DNA of 64,000 nt from Lysobacter sp. (GTDB lineage Bacteria > Pseudomonadota > Gammaproteobacteria > Xanthomonadales > Xanthomonadaceae): NCBI GenBank assembly GCA_030151365.1, contig JASLDW010000018.1, forward strand, positions 13,914-77,913, in the 5' to 3' direction. This document shows, piece after piece, positions 34,896 through 43,681 of this stretch; position 1 is the stretch's first letter; every line of letters begins with the position of its first letter. The notes beneath the pieces were generated by a model. That model searched no databases. It was not told the DNA's origin and saw only the letters and a list, made by a program, of their open reading frames with translations. The translations under genes were made by a program, and so were the position numbers.

Positions 34896-35043
34896 CTTCC
34901 CACGCCGCTCCGGGGCATGCCTGTTCCCTCCCTGTCACGGCATGGCCCGGGGCGGCTTCTGGAAAGCCGGGGATGAAGTCCGTTCGACGCGCACCCGCGG
35001 AACCGGATAGCCCACTACAAACTCCAACCAGGAATTCCAAACA

Positions 35044-38000
35044 ATGACATTCAGATCCTCAAACGCCGGATTCAAGCGCAATGCCCTGGCAGTCGCGCTT
35101 GGGCTTTGCTTCGCAGGTGGCGTGCACGCGCAGTCCACCACGGGTACCTTGGCGGGCTCGGCTTCGGCCGACGACACCATCACCGTCGTCAGTGAAACCG
35201 GCTTCAGCCGTACCGTTGCCGTCGGCAAGGACGGCAAGTACGTACTGGCCAATCTTCCGGTTGGCAACTACATCGTGACCGACAGGAAGGGTGATGCCGT
35301 CGTTGGCACCCAAAACGTGCTGGTGCGCGTCGGCGCGGCCGTGGACGTGTCGTTTGCCGCGACCACCGCAACTTCGCCGGCAGAGAACAATCTGGGCACG
35401 ATCACCGTCACCGGGCAGAACAACGCGATCGACGTGAGCCAGGTCGACTCGCGCGTCGTGCTGACGGCGAAGGATCTGGCGCGGCTTCCGATCGACCGCA
35501 GCGCCGAGTCGGTTGCGCTGCTCGCGCCGGGCGCCGTGCAGGGCGATTCCAACATCCAGTCGTCCGACGGTCGCCGTCCCAATACCGTTTCGTTTGGTGG
35601 TGCAGGCATCACCGAGAACGCTTATTACATCAATGGCTACAACAGCACCGATCCGGTCGGTGGCCTGGGTGGCGTTGGCCTGCCTTACGGTTCGATCGCC
35701 CAGCAGGAAACCTATATCGGCGGTTACAGCGCGATGTATGGCCGTTCCGACGGTGGCGTGCTCAACCAGGTTGGCAAGCGCGGCGGCAACAAGTGGCATT
35801 TCGGCGGCCAGCTCGTCTACTCGCCGGCTTCGCTGAACGAGATTCCGAAGGATGTCCAGTACCCGCACACCAGGATGCCGCCGTCCCAGACCGAGGGTGG
35901 GGGTACTCATGATTTTGGCTACGAAGATCCGGACAAGCCGGGGACGCTGTATCGCCCGGGCAAGGGGACACGTTTTGAGACCAGGACGTATAGCGCCTAT
36001 GTCGGCGGTCCGCTGATCCCGGACAGGCTGTTCTTCTTCCTCTCGGCTGAAAAAACCAAGACGGACAGAATCAAGACGCCGAACATGGAAGGCCAGCCCG
36101 TCGCGACCAAGACGACGGAGTATTCGCCGAAGTTCTACGGCAAGCTGGACTGGAACATCAACAGTGCGAACCTCGTCGAATTTTCGTGGGTCCGGAACGT
36201 CGACAATTCGTACTACGAAGCCTACGACTACGATTTCTCGAGCAAGAAAGTCGGGGCTTCCGTTTCACAGGATGGCGCCAACAAATACGCCGTCAGCGTG
36301 ATGTCGGGCAAGTACGCCAGCTATCTGTCGGATGACATGACGCTGAACGTGTTGTACGGGAAGAGCGTCACCCACAACCCGTACCTGCCGTCCGGAAATA
36401 CGCCGTTCCCGTACATCAGTTCCGCGACCAGCCAGGACAAGGCGCTGAACGGCGGAACTCCGATCCGCAACCCGCAGTTGACCCCATACGGTGCCTCCAC
36501 CAATGGCGCCGCCTATACCAATGGCCTGCGAATCGACCTGAACTGGCGCCTGGGCAACCACAGTCTCACCGGTGGCATCGACAACATGCATTACGAAATG
36601 CAGAACCAGGGGGACCAGACCTATGGCGCCGGGTATTACTGGGCCTATGGCAAGATCAACATGACGGCGGGGCAGCCGGCTTCGATCAACGAGAAATTCA
36701 ATGTGGCGTTGCCGGCCTCGGCAAGGCATGACGACGGCTATGGCTATTTCGTCACGCGCCGAGTCAGGGAGTTGGCCACCGGGTCGAAGGTGGACCAGAC
36801 CGCGTACTTCCTGGAGGATGCCTGGAGCATCAGCGATCGCTTCCTGCTGAAGCTGGGCCTTCGCAACGACGAGTTCACCAACCGCAACGCGCTTGGCTTG
36901 CCTTATGTGCGCATGAAGAACCAGTGGGCCCCGCGCCTCGGTTTCAGCTGGGACATGAACGGCGACTCCACTGCCAAGCTCTATGGCAATGCCGGCCGCT
37001 ACTTCCTGGCGCTGCCCCCGAGCGTGGCCATTCGCGGCGCGTCCGCATCGACCCTCACCAGCGAATACTTCACCTATACCGGCATCAATCCGGATGGCAC
37101 GCCCAGTGGTCTCCAGCATGTACCCGGTGCAAGCGGCCCGGTCTCCACCAATGGCGAGTATGGGCAGCCGGTGGATCCGAACACGATCACCGCCAAGGGG
37201 CTGAAGGCCCAGTACCAGGACGAATTCATCCTCGGCTTCGACAAGAAGCTGTCGGCGAACTGGAATGCCGGCATCAAGGGCACCTATCGCGTCCTGCGCA
37301 GCGCCATCGACGACATGTGCTACCTCGACACGGTCAAGGACTACATGTCGGCGCATGGCATGAATCCGGACGACTACAGCTTCCCCGGCGATGGCAATGG
37401 CTGCTACATCTTCAATCCGGGCAAGACCAATACGTTCCAGGTGAACCGCAGGGATGGCAGTGGCTCGACGCTGGTGACGATGAGCAATGCGGATCTCGGT
37501 TTCAGCACCGGGCCGTCGCGCAAATACACCGGCCTCGATCTGTATGTGGAGCGTCCGTTCGACGGCAAGTGGTCGCTGCGCGCGGATTACACCTGGAGCC
37601 GCCTGAGCGGCAATACCGAGGGTCAAGTCAAATCCGATACCGGGCAGGGCGACACCTCGAAGACGTCCGACTGGGACTACGGCGAGCTCATGGAGTACGC
37701 CAGTGGCGTGTTGCAGAACGACCGCACCCACCAGCTGAAGCTGCGTGGCATCTGGCAGTTCGCGCGCGACTGGTCGTTGAACGGTACGGCCAGTTTCATG
37801 TCGGGCCGCCCGAAGAACTGCCTGGGCTACTACGGCACGAACGAAGGCAATCCGACTGGCGGCTACGGCTCGTACTACCACTGGTGCGGCGGTAGCCCGT
37901 CCACTCCGGGTGCGGCGGGCCGCGGGCCGTGGAGCAAGGTGGTGAACTTCGGCGTGCAGTACCAGCCGATCGCCATGGCGAAGAAGCTGACCATCGGCCT

Positions 38001-38151
38001 GGACGTGTTCAACGCCTTCAACGATCGTGGCGCGATTTCGTACGATCCGAACTTCGAAACCAGGCGATACACCGTCAGCAACACTTATGGCATGGGCCTG
38101 TCGTTCACGACGCCGCGTCGCGTGCAGTTGAGCGTGAGCTACGACTACTGA
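35044..38151 (+). CDS. TonB-dependent receptor, Oar-like (second copy)
   Basis: The 1035-residue outer-membrane receptor has a signal peptide (to about residue 30, VHAQ), a short carboxypeptidase-regulatory-like domain (FSRTVAVGKDGKYVLANLPVGNYIV), a plug with GTITVTGQ, RLPIDRSAESVALLAPG and SAMYGRSDGGVLNQVGKRGGN, and a barrel ending SVSYDY. It is only distantly similar to the receptor at 6.4 kb. It follows the two adhesins by 148 bp on the same strand; I see no terminator in that gap, so co-transcription is possible. TonB-dependent transport is secure; the substrate is unknown. Confidence 0.9.
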   Translation: MTFRSSNAGFKRNALAVALGLCFAGGVHAQSTTGTLAGSASADDTITVVSETGFSRTVAVGKDGKYVLANLPVGNYIVTDRKGDAVVGTQNVLVRVGAAVDVSFAATTATSPAENNLGTITVTGQNNAIDVSQVDSRVVLTAKDLARLPIDRSAESVALLAPGAVQGDSNIQSSDGRRPNTVSFGGAGITENAYYINGYNSTDPVGGLGGVGLPYGSIAQQETYIGGYSAMYGRSDGGVLNQVGKRGGNKWHFGGQLVYSPASLNEIPKDVQYPHTRMPPSQTEGGGTHDFGYEDPDKPGTLYRPGKGTRFETRTYSAYVGGPLIPDRLFFFLSAEKTKTDRIKTPNMEGQPVATKTTEYSPKFYGKLDWNINSANLVEFSWVRNVDNSYYEAYDYDFSSKKVGASVSQDGANKYAVSVMSGKYASYLSDDMTLNVLYGKSVTHNPYLPSGNTPFPYISSATSQDKALNGGTPIRNPQLTPYGASTNGAAYTNGLRIDLNWRLGNHSLTGGIDNMHYEMQNQGDQTYGAGYYWAYGKINMTAGQPASINEKFNVALPASARHDDGYGYFVTRRVRELATGSKVDQTAYFLEDAWSISDRFLLKLGLRNDEFTNRNALGLPYVRMKNQWAPRLGFSWDMNGDSTAKLYGNAGRYFLALPPSVAIRGASASTLTSEYFTYTGINPDGTPSGLQHVPGASGPVSTNGEYGQPVDPNTITAKGLKAQYQDEFILGFDKKLSANWNAGIKGTYRVLRSAIDDMCYLDTVKDYMSAHGMNPDDYSFPGDGNGCYIFNPGKTNTFQVNRRDGSGSTLVTMSNADLGFSTGPSRKYTGLDLYVERPFDGKWSLRADYTWSRLSGNTEGQVKSDTGQGDTSKTSDWDYGELMEYASGVLQNDRTHQLKLRGIWQFARDWSLNGTASFMSGRPKNCLGYYGTNEGNPTGGYGSYYHWCGGSPSTPGAAGRGPWSKVVNFGVQYQPIAMAKKLTIGLDVFNAFNDRGAISYDPNFETRRYTVSNTYGMGLSFTTPRRVQLSVSYDY

Positions 38152-38186
38152 CCGGATGTTCGGGGAGCTTCCATGCGTTGGCAGCA

Positions 38187-38210
38187 GACAGCCACCTGCG
38201 GGTGGCTGTC
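38187..38210 (+). terminator. Strong hairpin after the second Oar-like receptor
   Basis: GACAGCCACC and GGTGGCTGTC form a perfect 10-bp stem with a TGCG loop 35 bp after the receptor stop. There is no U-run, so termination may be partial. Confidence 0.6.
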
Positions 38211-38230
38211 CTGCCGGATCGGAATCGGCA

Positions 38231-38542
38231 GTGTCCGCGGCGGACGATGCGGGCCTGCTCTCCGAGGCGCGCTCGATCGTGCGGATGTTCCGGATCTTCG
38301 GGAACATCGAACGCACGATGATCCTGTTCATGATTGCGGAGCGGAACGGAACCACCGTGAATGACATCGTCGGCGCTGTAAAACTGAGCAAGCCGTATGC
38401 GTATCGACACGTGAACCGGTTGATGGCGGACGGATGGATCAGGTCGATCAGGTGCGGATCGGCGAAGTCCTATGTCTGCAGCAATCTCGACGTGCATTTG
38501 TTGCTGCGAAGCCTGCGGGCGGAAGCCATTCGGAAAGTGTGA
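38231..38542 (+). CDS. Small winged-helix transcriptional regulator
   Basis: The 103-residue product has a helix-turn-helix region (GTTVNDIVGAVKLSKPYAYRHVNRLMADGWI, quoted in part: recognition helix around SKPYAYRHVNRL) followed by a wing (IRCGSAKSYV) as in ArsR/MarR-like small regulators. I start it at GTG 38231, after the hairpin, because upstream in-frame codons from an ATG at 38156 run through the hairpin and encode no domain. It is the only DNA-binding protein in the cassette and a candidate local regulator of the adhesin and receptor genes; that is inference. Confidence 0.7.
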   Translation: MSAADDAGLLSEARSIVRMFRIFGNIERTMILFMIAERNGTTVNDIVGAVKLSKPYAYRHVNRLMADGWIRSIRCGSAKSYVCSNLDVHLLLRSLRAEAIRKV

Positions 38543-38577
38543 CCACCACCTGTAACCCCACATTGAAGAAGTATCGA

Positions 38578-39003
38578 ATGACCAGGATCATTTTCGTCGC
38601 GCGTTGGCTGTACGCACTTTTCTACACTTGGGTCGGGGTTTCGTGGTTCTCGTACAAGTTGTTCGGAACCGCGTGGCCGGAGCACAAGGAAACTCCGGCT
38701 GCCAGGGCCCTGACCATTGCCTTGACCGATAGCGGCATCGTCGATCCGCTGATCGCTGCAACCTGTCTGCTTGGCGGCATGCTCATGCTCTTCCGCAGAA
38801 CCACTCCGCTCGGCATCGCGGTGCTGGCTCCGCTTGTCACCGGCATCTTCGTGTTTCATGCCTTCCTCAACCAGAACTGGCCGTGGGGTGCATTCCATCT
38901 CGGCTATCTCGCGATCCTGGCCTGGTTCGATCGATCCGCGTTCAGCCCACTTTGGAGCGACGGCAGCCATGGTCGTCGACGCTCTTGGGGAGGAAAACGA
39001 TGA
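38578..39003 (+). CDS. DoxX-like four-helix membrane protein
   Basis: The 141-residue product has four hydrophobic segments (about residues 5-27, 50-72, 78-97 and 105-120) and an aromatic first helix (LYALFYTWVGVSWF) followed by a short loop, a pattern like DoxX-family membrane proteins. The family call is by eye. The stop overlaps the start of the next gene (ATGA), so the two are translationally coupled, and the pair follows the regulator gene by 35 bp. Confidence 0.7.
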   Translation: MTRIIFVARWLYALFYTWVGVSWFSYKLFGTAWPEHKETPAARALTIALTDSGIVDPLIAATCLLGGMLMLFRRTTPLGIAVLAPLVTGIFVFHAFLNQNWPWGAFHLGYLAILAWFDRSAFSPLWSDGSHGRRRSWGGKR

Positions 39004-39455
39004 TGATTTCGGCAGTAGTGATCATGTTGCTCGCCGGGGCAGCCCAAGCCCGGGAAGTGCCGGCCCAGGAAGTGACGATTGAGGTGATGACCTGTGCCCA
39101 ACTGAAGGCGGAGGGCGAGCGACAGTTGGCCATCATGAAAGACGCGCGTTACAACGACTTCGAGGCCGACCTGGCCGATGACGCCGACATGACAAGGCTC
39201 GGTGAGCTGCAGGGCAAGCGGAGTGTTGCGCTTGGAGCCCTTCAGGCGGTCACGGGCCTGGCCGGCAATGCCACGGCCGTGGGGCAAGTCGGCGAAATCC
39301 ACGACAAAATGAACAAAGCGGACAAGGTCGAGCGCGACGCGATTCTCAAAAGAGGCCATGCGCGCTACCAGGCCAATGAAAAGGTCGAAAACCGGGCCGG
39401 CGAGCACTTCATGGCGCTTACCGAGCAGTATCGTAGACGCGGCTGCGGAGGCTAG
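39000..39455 (+). CDS. Small secreted protein of unknown function, similar in plan to 29305-30048
   Basis: The 151-residue product has a signal peptide (MMISAVVIMLLAGAAQA, cleavage near residue 17), a Cys in MTCAQLKAEGERQL, a helical charged region, a glycine/alanine-rich hydrophobic centre (ALGALQAVTGLAGNATAV), another charged helix and a Cys near the C-terminus (RRRGCGG). The order (signal, CxQLxAE, helix, Gly-rich centre, helix, Cys) repeats that of the secreted protein at 29305. AGGA precedes the ATG at 39000, which overlaps the upstream stop. I recognise no family; it may act in the periplasm with the adhesins or the receptor. Confidence 0.68.
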   Translation: MMISAVVIMLLAGAAQAREVPAQEVTIEVMTCAQLKAEGERQLAIMKDARYNDFEADLADDADMTRLGELQGKRSVALGALQAVTGLAGNATAVGQVGEIHDKMNKADKVERDAILKRGHARYQANEKVENRAGEHFMALTEQYRRRGCGG

Positions 39456-39510
39456 GGCGTGTCGGTAGTTTCCAGCAAGCGGGGCGCGTGCCTGCTACAA
39501 GCATCAGCGC

Positions 39511-39663
39511 ATGGAAGACTGTCTGGGTACACTTCCGATGCCCCGGAAGCATGTCAGAACGTATGAAACGGATTCCGAGCAATACAATGGGCCTGAATCC
39601 GCGATCATTCATATCGGTATCAGGGAAAACATCTGGCCTGTCATTCCAGCGAACCGCCTGTGA
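39511..39663 (+). CDS. Possible 50-residue ORF in an AT-richer gap
   Basis: An open frame from ATG 39511 (second ATG at 39538) to TGA 39661 encodes MEDCLGTLP... ending in IREENIW-like sequence (IRENIWPVIPANRL). The surrounding 250 bp are less G+C-rich than the neighbours. There is no good ribosome binding site and no recognised family, so it may be a gene remnant or not coding. Confidence 0.2.
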   Translation: MEDCLGTLPMPRKHVRTYETDSEQYNGPESAIIHIGIRENIWPVIPANRL

Positions 39664-39705
39664 TCGCCGCGAGTTTTTGACGGGTTCCCGTCGCCCAAGG
39701 ACCGG

Positions 39706-40740
39706 ATGCCACCCATGACGATATCGAATACGCAACTCGCCCTGGTGGGGCGCCCGCCGGAACGCGCCATTGCCGATTGCTTTGCACCCAGGACCTGTGT
39801 GCTGCCTGCGCCCGGTCCGCGGCAACTGTTGTTGCGTACACATCTGGCATCCATCGACATCTGCGCATACGGTCGGATGCGCGGGAATGGGGACGATCAT
39901 CTTGAAATCGGCGGCGTGATGCCCTGTGCAACGGTATCGCGCGTCGAGATTTCCTGCCATCCTGCTTTCCGCGCGGGTGATTGCGTTCTGGCCTACAGCG
40001 GCTGGCAGACGCATGAAGTGGTGGATGGCGACACGATCATGCGCAAGCTGTATCCCAAGGTCGCGCCCGTGGGGACGGTGCTTGGCATCTATGGCCTGTA
40101 TGGCTACATCGCGTGGGAGGCGGTGCGCGAGGTGTGCCGGCCGACTCCTGGGCAGACCGCCGTGGTGGCAGCTGCGGCGGGGCCGATCGGCGCGACTGCA
40201 GCACAATTGCTGCAAGCCGCTGGCGCCCGCGTGGTAGCGGTGAGCAGCGGGGAACGCAAATGCGCACATGTGCGACAGACCTTCGCTCCGGCGGTAGTGC
40301 TGGATCGCGACGCGCCGGACTTCGACGAACAATTGCGTGCGGCGTGCCCGGAGGGCGTGGATATTTTCGTCGAGAACGTGGACTTGCGCTGCATCGATCC
40401 GGTGATGTCCTTGCTCAATGTCGGCGCACGCATTCCCCTGTGCGGAGTGATCGAGGACGAACGCATGGCGGCTGCCGGCAGCGATCGCCTGCCGGGATTC
40501 CTCAATGCCATCCTCGAGCGCCAGCTGCAGGTGCGCGCGTTCACGCGGCGGGATCTCACCCGTTTGAATGCCCACGTCCTGGGCGATCCGGATTTCATGA
40601 GCGAGATCGGCCTGCTGCTGCGCAATGGCCAATTGCGCTGGCACGAGGAAGTAATGATGGGGTTGGACGCACTGCCACAGGCATTGGAGCGGCTAGTGCG
40701 CGGCGACAACCTCGGCAAACTGCTGGTGCAGCTGGACTAA
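39706..40740 (+). CDS. Zinc-independent MDR-family NADP-dependent oxidoreductase
   Basis: The 344-residue protein resembles the leukotriene B4 12-hydroxydehydrogenase/curcumin reductase branch of medium-chain reductases, which reduce double bonds of enones with NADPH. Visible are an N-terminal GroES-like part (LLLRTHLASIDICAYGRM), GTVLGIYGLYGYIAWEAV, and the cofactor loop VVAAAAGPIGATAAQLLQAAGARVVAVS, then VDIFVENVD and GARIPLCGVI. Zinc ligands are absent. The ATG at 39706 has AAGG upstream; 39715 is an alternative. It converges on the SIMPL gene and their stops overlap. Confidence 0.85.
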   Translation: MPPMTISNTQLALVGRPPERAIADCFAPRTCVLPAPGPRQLLLRTHLASIDICAYGRMRGNGDDHLEIGGVMPCATVSRVEISCHPAFRAGDCVLAYSGWQTHEVVDGDTIMRKLYPKVAPVGTVLGIYGLYGYIAWEAVREVCRPTPGQTAVVAAAAGPIGATAAQLLQAAGARVVAVSSGERKCAHVRQTFAPAVVLDRDAPDFDEQLRAACPEGVDIFVENVDLRCIDPVMSLLNVGARIPLCGVIEDERMAAAGSDRLPGFLNAILERQLQVRAFTRRDLTRLNAHVLGDPDFMSEIGLLLRNGQLRWHEEVMMGLDALPQALERLVRGDNLGKLLVQLD

Positions 40741-41474
40741 CGCCCCAGCTCGAACACCACGTTGAGGTGCGCCGACAGACTGGCTTCGCCCGGCGAAACT
40801 TCGGTGTCCGCCGCGGCCTTGCCAGCCGACATCGCGGCCATGCGCACCATCGGCATCGGACGCGGCAAGCCCGATCCGCTTTCGTCGATGCTGACGATCC
40901 GGCGCACGCGCAGTCCCAGCGCCTTGGCGTACATCTCCGCACGCGCCTGCGCCTTCTCCAGCGCACCGCGACGTGCCTCGTCATAGGCCTCGTCCGGCTT
41001 GTCGACTTCGAACGACGGGCCATTGAGGTCGTTGGCGCCGGCCGCGACCAGACTGTCCATCACCTTGCCGAGCTTGGCGATGTCGCGCACCTTCACGCTG
41101 ACGGTATTGCGCGCCTCGTAGCCGGTGATCTTGGGCGGCTGGTTCTGCACGTAGTTGTAGTTCGGGTTGAGGTTCACGCCGCTGGTCTGGATGTCGCGTT
41201 CGGCGACGCCGGCCGCCTTGATCGCGGTCATCACCTTGGCCATCTGGCTGGCGTTTTCGCGCATCGCGGCATTGGCATCGACGGCGCGGGTGACCACGCC
41301 GGTCGAGATCGTCGCCACGTCGGGGACGCGCTTGGAGACGCCGTCGGCCGAGACCGAGAGCAGGGTGCCGTCGCTGTTGGCGATGCCGGTTTGGGGGGCG
41401 GATTGGGCGTGGAGAGTCATGGGGACGAGGGCGGCAAGGGCGAGGGAAAGTGCGAGCGGGCGAAACGGGCGCAT
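40737..41474 (-). CDS. SIMPL domain (DUF541) periplasmic protein
   Basis: The 245-residue product has a signal peptide ending near LHAQ (about residue 24) and a SIMPL domain: LLSVSADGVSKRVPDVATISTGV near the start, GVAERDIQTSGVNLNPNYNY in the middle, RRGALEKAQARAEMYAKALG towards the end. E. coli YggE is the best-known member, linked to oxidative stress; the biochemical role is unknown. The gene is monocistronic, and its stop overlaps that of the oxidoreductase. Confidence 0.92.
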   Translation of the reverse strand: MRPFRPLALSLALAALVPMTLHAQSAPQTGIANSDGTLLSVSADGVSKRVPDVATISTGVVTRAVDANAAMRENASQMAKVMTAIKAAGVAERDIQTSGVNLNPNYNYVQNQPPKITGYEARNTVSVKVRDIAKLGKVMDSLVAAGANDLNGPSFEVDKPDEAYDEARRGALEKAQARAEMYAKALGLRVRRIVSIDESGSGLPRPMPMVRMAAMSAGKAAADTEVSPGEASLSAHLNVVFELGR

Positions 41475-41603
41475 GGCGGGCTCCTGAAAAGTTCAAGTTG
41501 TGGCATGACCGGTTAACGGACGGTGATTCGCGGCGGGGTCGGGCGACCCGGAAATGTTGCCTGGTGTTCAGCCGCCGGGGGAGGCCGGGCGGCCGTCGCA
41601 CGG

Positions 41604-41609
41604 TATCCT
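41604..41609 (+). promoter_or_regulatory. -10-like TATCCT immediately before maf
   Basis: TATCCT ends six bases before the maf ATG, so a transcript from it would be leaderless. There is no convincing -35. Confidence 0.25.
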
Positions 41610-41615
41610 TGCACC

Positions 41616-42185
41616 ATGCTGCATCTTGCCTCGCGCTCCCCCCGCCGGTCGGAACTGTTGGCCCGTCTGGGGCTGGCGTTCGGCGTGCTCGATCTCGACG
41701 TCCCCGAAGTCCGCGCCGAAGGCGAACCGCCGGAGGATTACGTCCGCCGCGTCGCCCGCGAGAAGGCCGGCGCCGGGTTGCTGCAGCTTTCCGGACAGCG
41801 CGATGCCTGGGTGCTCGCCGCCGACACCGAAGTGGTGCTGGACGACATCGTCTTCGGCAAGCCCGTCGATCGCGATGACGCCGCCCGCATGTTGCGGATG
41901 CTCGCCGGTCGCCCGCACAGGGTGATTTCCGCCGTGTGGCTGGTGTCCGCCTCCCGGGAGCTGCAGGTGGTCTCGAAATCGACCGTCACCTTCGGCGAGT
42001 TGCCGTCGACCGTGCTCGACTGGTACCTCGACACGGGCGAGTGGCAGGGCAAGGCCGGCGCCTATGGCATCCAGGGCGCGGCCCAGGTCTTCATCAGCCA
42101 TCTCGACGGCAGCCACAGCGGGGTGATGGGCCTGCCGCTGGCGGAAACATCGCATCTGCTGGCGCAAGCGGGAGTCTGGCCATGA
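41616..42185 (+). CDS. maf: Maf-like nucleoside triphosphate pyrophosphatase (dTTP/UTP type)
   Basis: Maf proteins hydrolyse non-canonical or selected nucleotides and are linked to septation. The 189-residue product has the family start LASRSPRRSELL, the catalytic ADTEVVLD and the KAGAYGIQGAA motif. The gene order maf-rng-yhdP-tldD matches E. coli yhdE-cafA-yhdP-tldD, which supports the YhdE-type dTTP/UTP pyrophosphatase. The stop overlaps the rng start (ATGA). Confidence 0.92.
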   Translation: MLHLASRSPRRSELLARLGLAFGVLDLDVPEVRAEGEPPEDYVRRVAREKAGAGLLQLSGQRDAWVLAADTEVVLDDIVFGKPVDRDDAARMLRMLAGRPHRVISAVWLVSASRELQVVSKSTVTFGELPSTVLDWYLDTGEWQGKAGAYGIQGAAQVFISHLDGSHSGVMGLPLAETSHLLAQAGVWP

Positions 42186-43672
42186 GCGAGGAGATCCTGG
42201 TCAACGTCACTCCGCGCGAAACGCGCGTCGCCGTGGTCGAGAACGGCATGCTGCAGGAGCTGCACATCGAGCGCGGCTGGCGCCGCGGCGTGGTCGGCAA
42301 TATCTACAAGGGCAAGGTCCAGCGGGTGATGCCGGGCATGCAGGCGGCTTTCGTCGACATCGGCCTGGCGCGCGCGGCCTTCCTGCACGCCAACGACATC
42401 CTGCGGGCGATGCCGCCAATCCCGAACGAGGACGGCGCCGCCGCGGCCGAAACGCCGGCGCCGCCGACCCGGCCGATCACCGAACTGCTGCGCGATGGCC
42501 AGGACATCGTGGTGCAGGTGGTGAAGGACCCGATCGGCAGCAAGGGCGCGCGCCTGACCATGCAGTTGAGCGTGCCGTCGCGCTATCTGGTGATGCTGCC
42601 GCAGTCGAAGGTGGTCGGCGTCTCGGCGCGCATCGAGGACGATGTCGAGCGAGCGCGCCTGAAAGGATTGGTGAGCGAGCTGGCGATGACCGGCGGCTCC
42701 GGTTTCATCATCCGCACCAATGCCGAGGGCCAACCCGCGGAAGCGCTGGCCGAGGACATTGCCTATCTGTCGCGGGTATGGGGGCTGGTCGAGGAGCGCG
42801 CGCGCAACGCGCCGGTCGGCACCTGCATCTATGACGACCTCAGCCTGCCGATGCGCGCGGTGCGCGACCTGATGCGTCGCGACGTCGAGAAGGTGAAGGT
42901 GGATTCGCGCGAAACCTGCGAGAAATTGCGGGTGTTCGCCGCACAATACATGCCGGGCCTGGCCGAACGCATCGAGCTGTACAGCGGCGCGCGCCCGATC
43001 TTCGATCTCTACGGCGTCGAGGACGAAATCCAGCGCGCGTTGCAGAAGGAAGTGCCGCTGAAGTCGGGCGGCTATCTCGTCATCGACCAGACCGAGGCGA
43101 TGACCACTGTCGACGTCAACACCGGCAGCTTCGTCGGCCAGCGCACGCTCGAGGAAACCGTCTACCGCACCAACCTCGAGGCGGCCCAGGCGGTGGCGCG
43201 GCAACTGCGCCTGCGCAACCTCGGCGGCATCATCATCATCGACTTCATCGACATGCACGATCCGGAGCATCGCCGCCAGGTGCTGCGCATGCTGGAGAAG
43301 TCGCTGTCGAAGGACCATGCCAAGACCACCGTCTACGATTTCTCGCCACTGGGCCTGGTCGAGATGACGCGCAAGCGCACGGTGGAATCGCTGGAACGCC
43401 AATTGTGCGAACCATGCCCGGCCTGCAACGGTCGCGGCACGCTGAAGACCGCGGAAACGGTGACCTACGAGATCTTCCGCGAGATCACCCGCGCCGTGCG
43501 CCAATTCGACGCCGAGCGCCTGCTTGTGATCGCGTCGCCGGCGGTGGTCAATCGCATCACCGAGGAAGAATCGACCGCCGTCGCCGAGCTCGAGGAATTC
43601 CTCGGCAAGTCGATCCGCTTCCAGCAGGACGACCAGTACGTGCAGGAGCACTACGATGTCGTACTGCTCTGA
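42182..43672 (+). CDS. rng: Ribonuclease G
   Basis: RNase G is an endoribonuclease for 16S rRNA 5' maturation and mRNA turnover. The 496-residue product has an N-terminal S1-type domain (GNIYKGKVQRVMPGMQAAFVDIG), the DNase I-like catalytic part with MTTVDVNTGSFVG and IIIIDFIDM (acidic metal ligands), and the zinc-link CPACNGRG. It lacks the long C-terminal scaffold of RNase E. It is coupled to maf and followed by yhdP after nine bases. Confidence 0.95.
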   Translation: MSEEILVNVTPRETRVAVVENGMLQELHIERGWRRGVVGNIYKGKVQRVMPGMQAAFVDIGLARAAFLHANDILRAMPPIPNEDGAAAAETPAPPTRPITELLRDGQDIVVQVVKDPIGSKGARLTMQLSVPSRYLVMLPQSKVVGVSARIEDDVERARLKGLVSELAMTGGSGFIIRTNAEGQPAEALAEDIAYLSRVWGLVEERARNAPVGTCIYDDLSLPMRAVRDLMRRDVEKVKVDSRETCEKLRVFAAQYMPGLAERIELYSGARPIFDLYGVEDEIQRALQKEVPLKSGGYLVIDQTEAMTTVDVNTGSFVGQRTLEETVYRTNLEAAQAVARQLRLRNLGGIIIIDFIDMHDPEHRRQVLRMLEKSLSKDHAKTTVYDFSPLGLVEMTRKRTVESLERQLCEPCPACNGRGTLKTAETVTYEIFREITRAVRQFDAERLLVIASPAVVNRITEEESTAVAELEEFLGKSIRFQQDDQYVQEHYDVVLL

Positions 43673-43681
43673 GCCCGGTTG

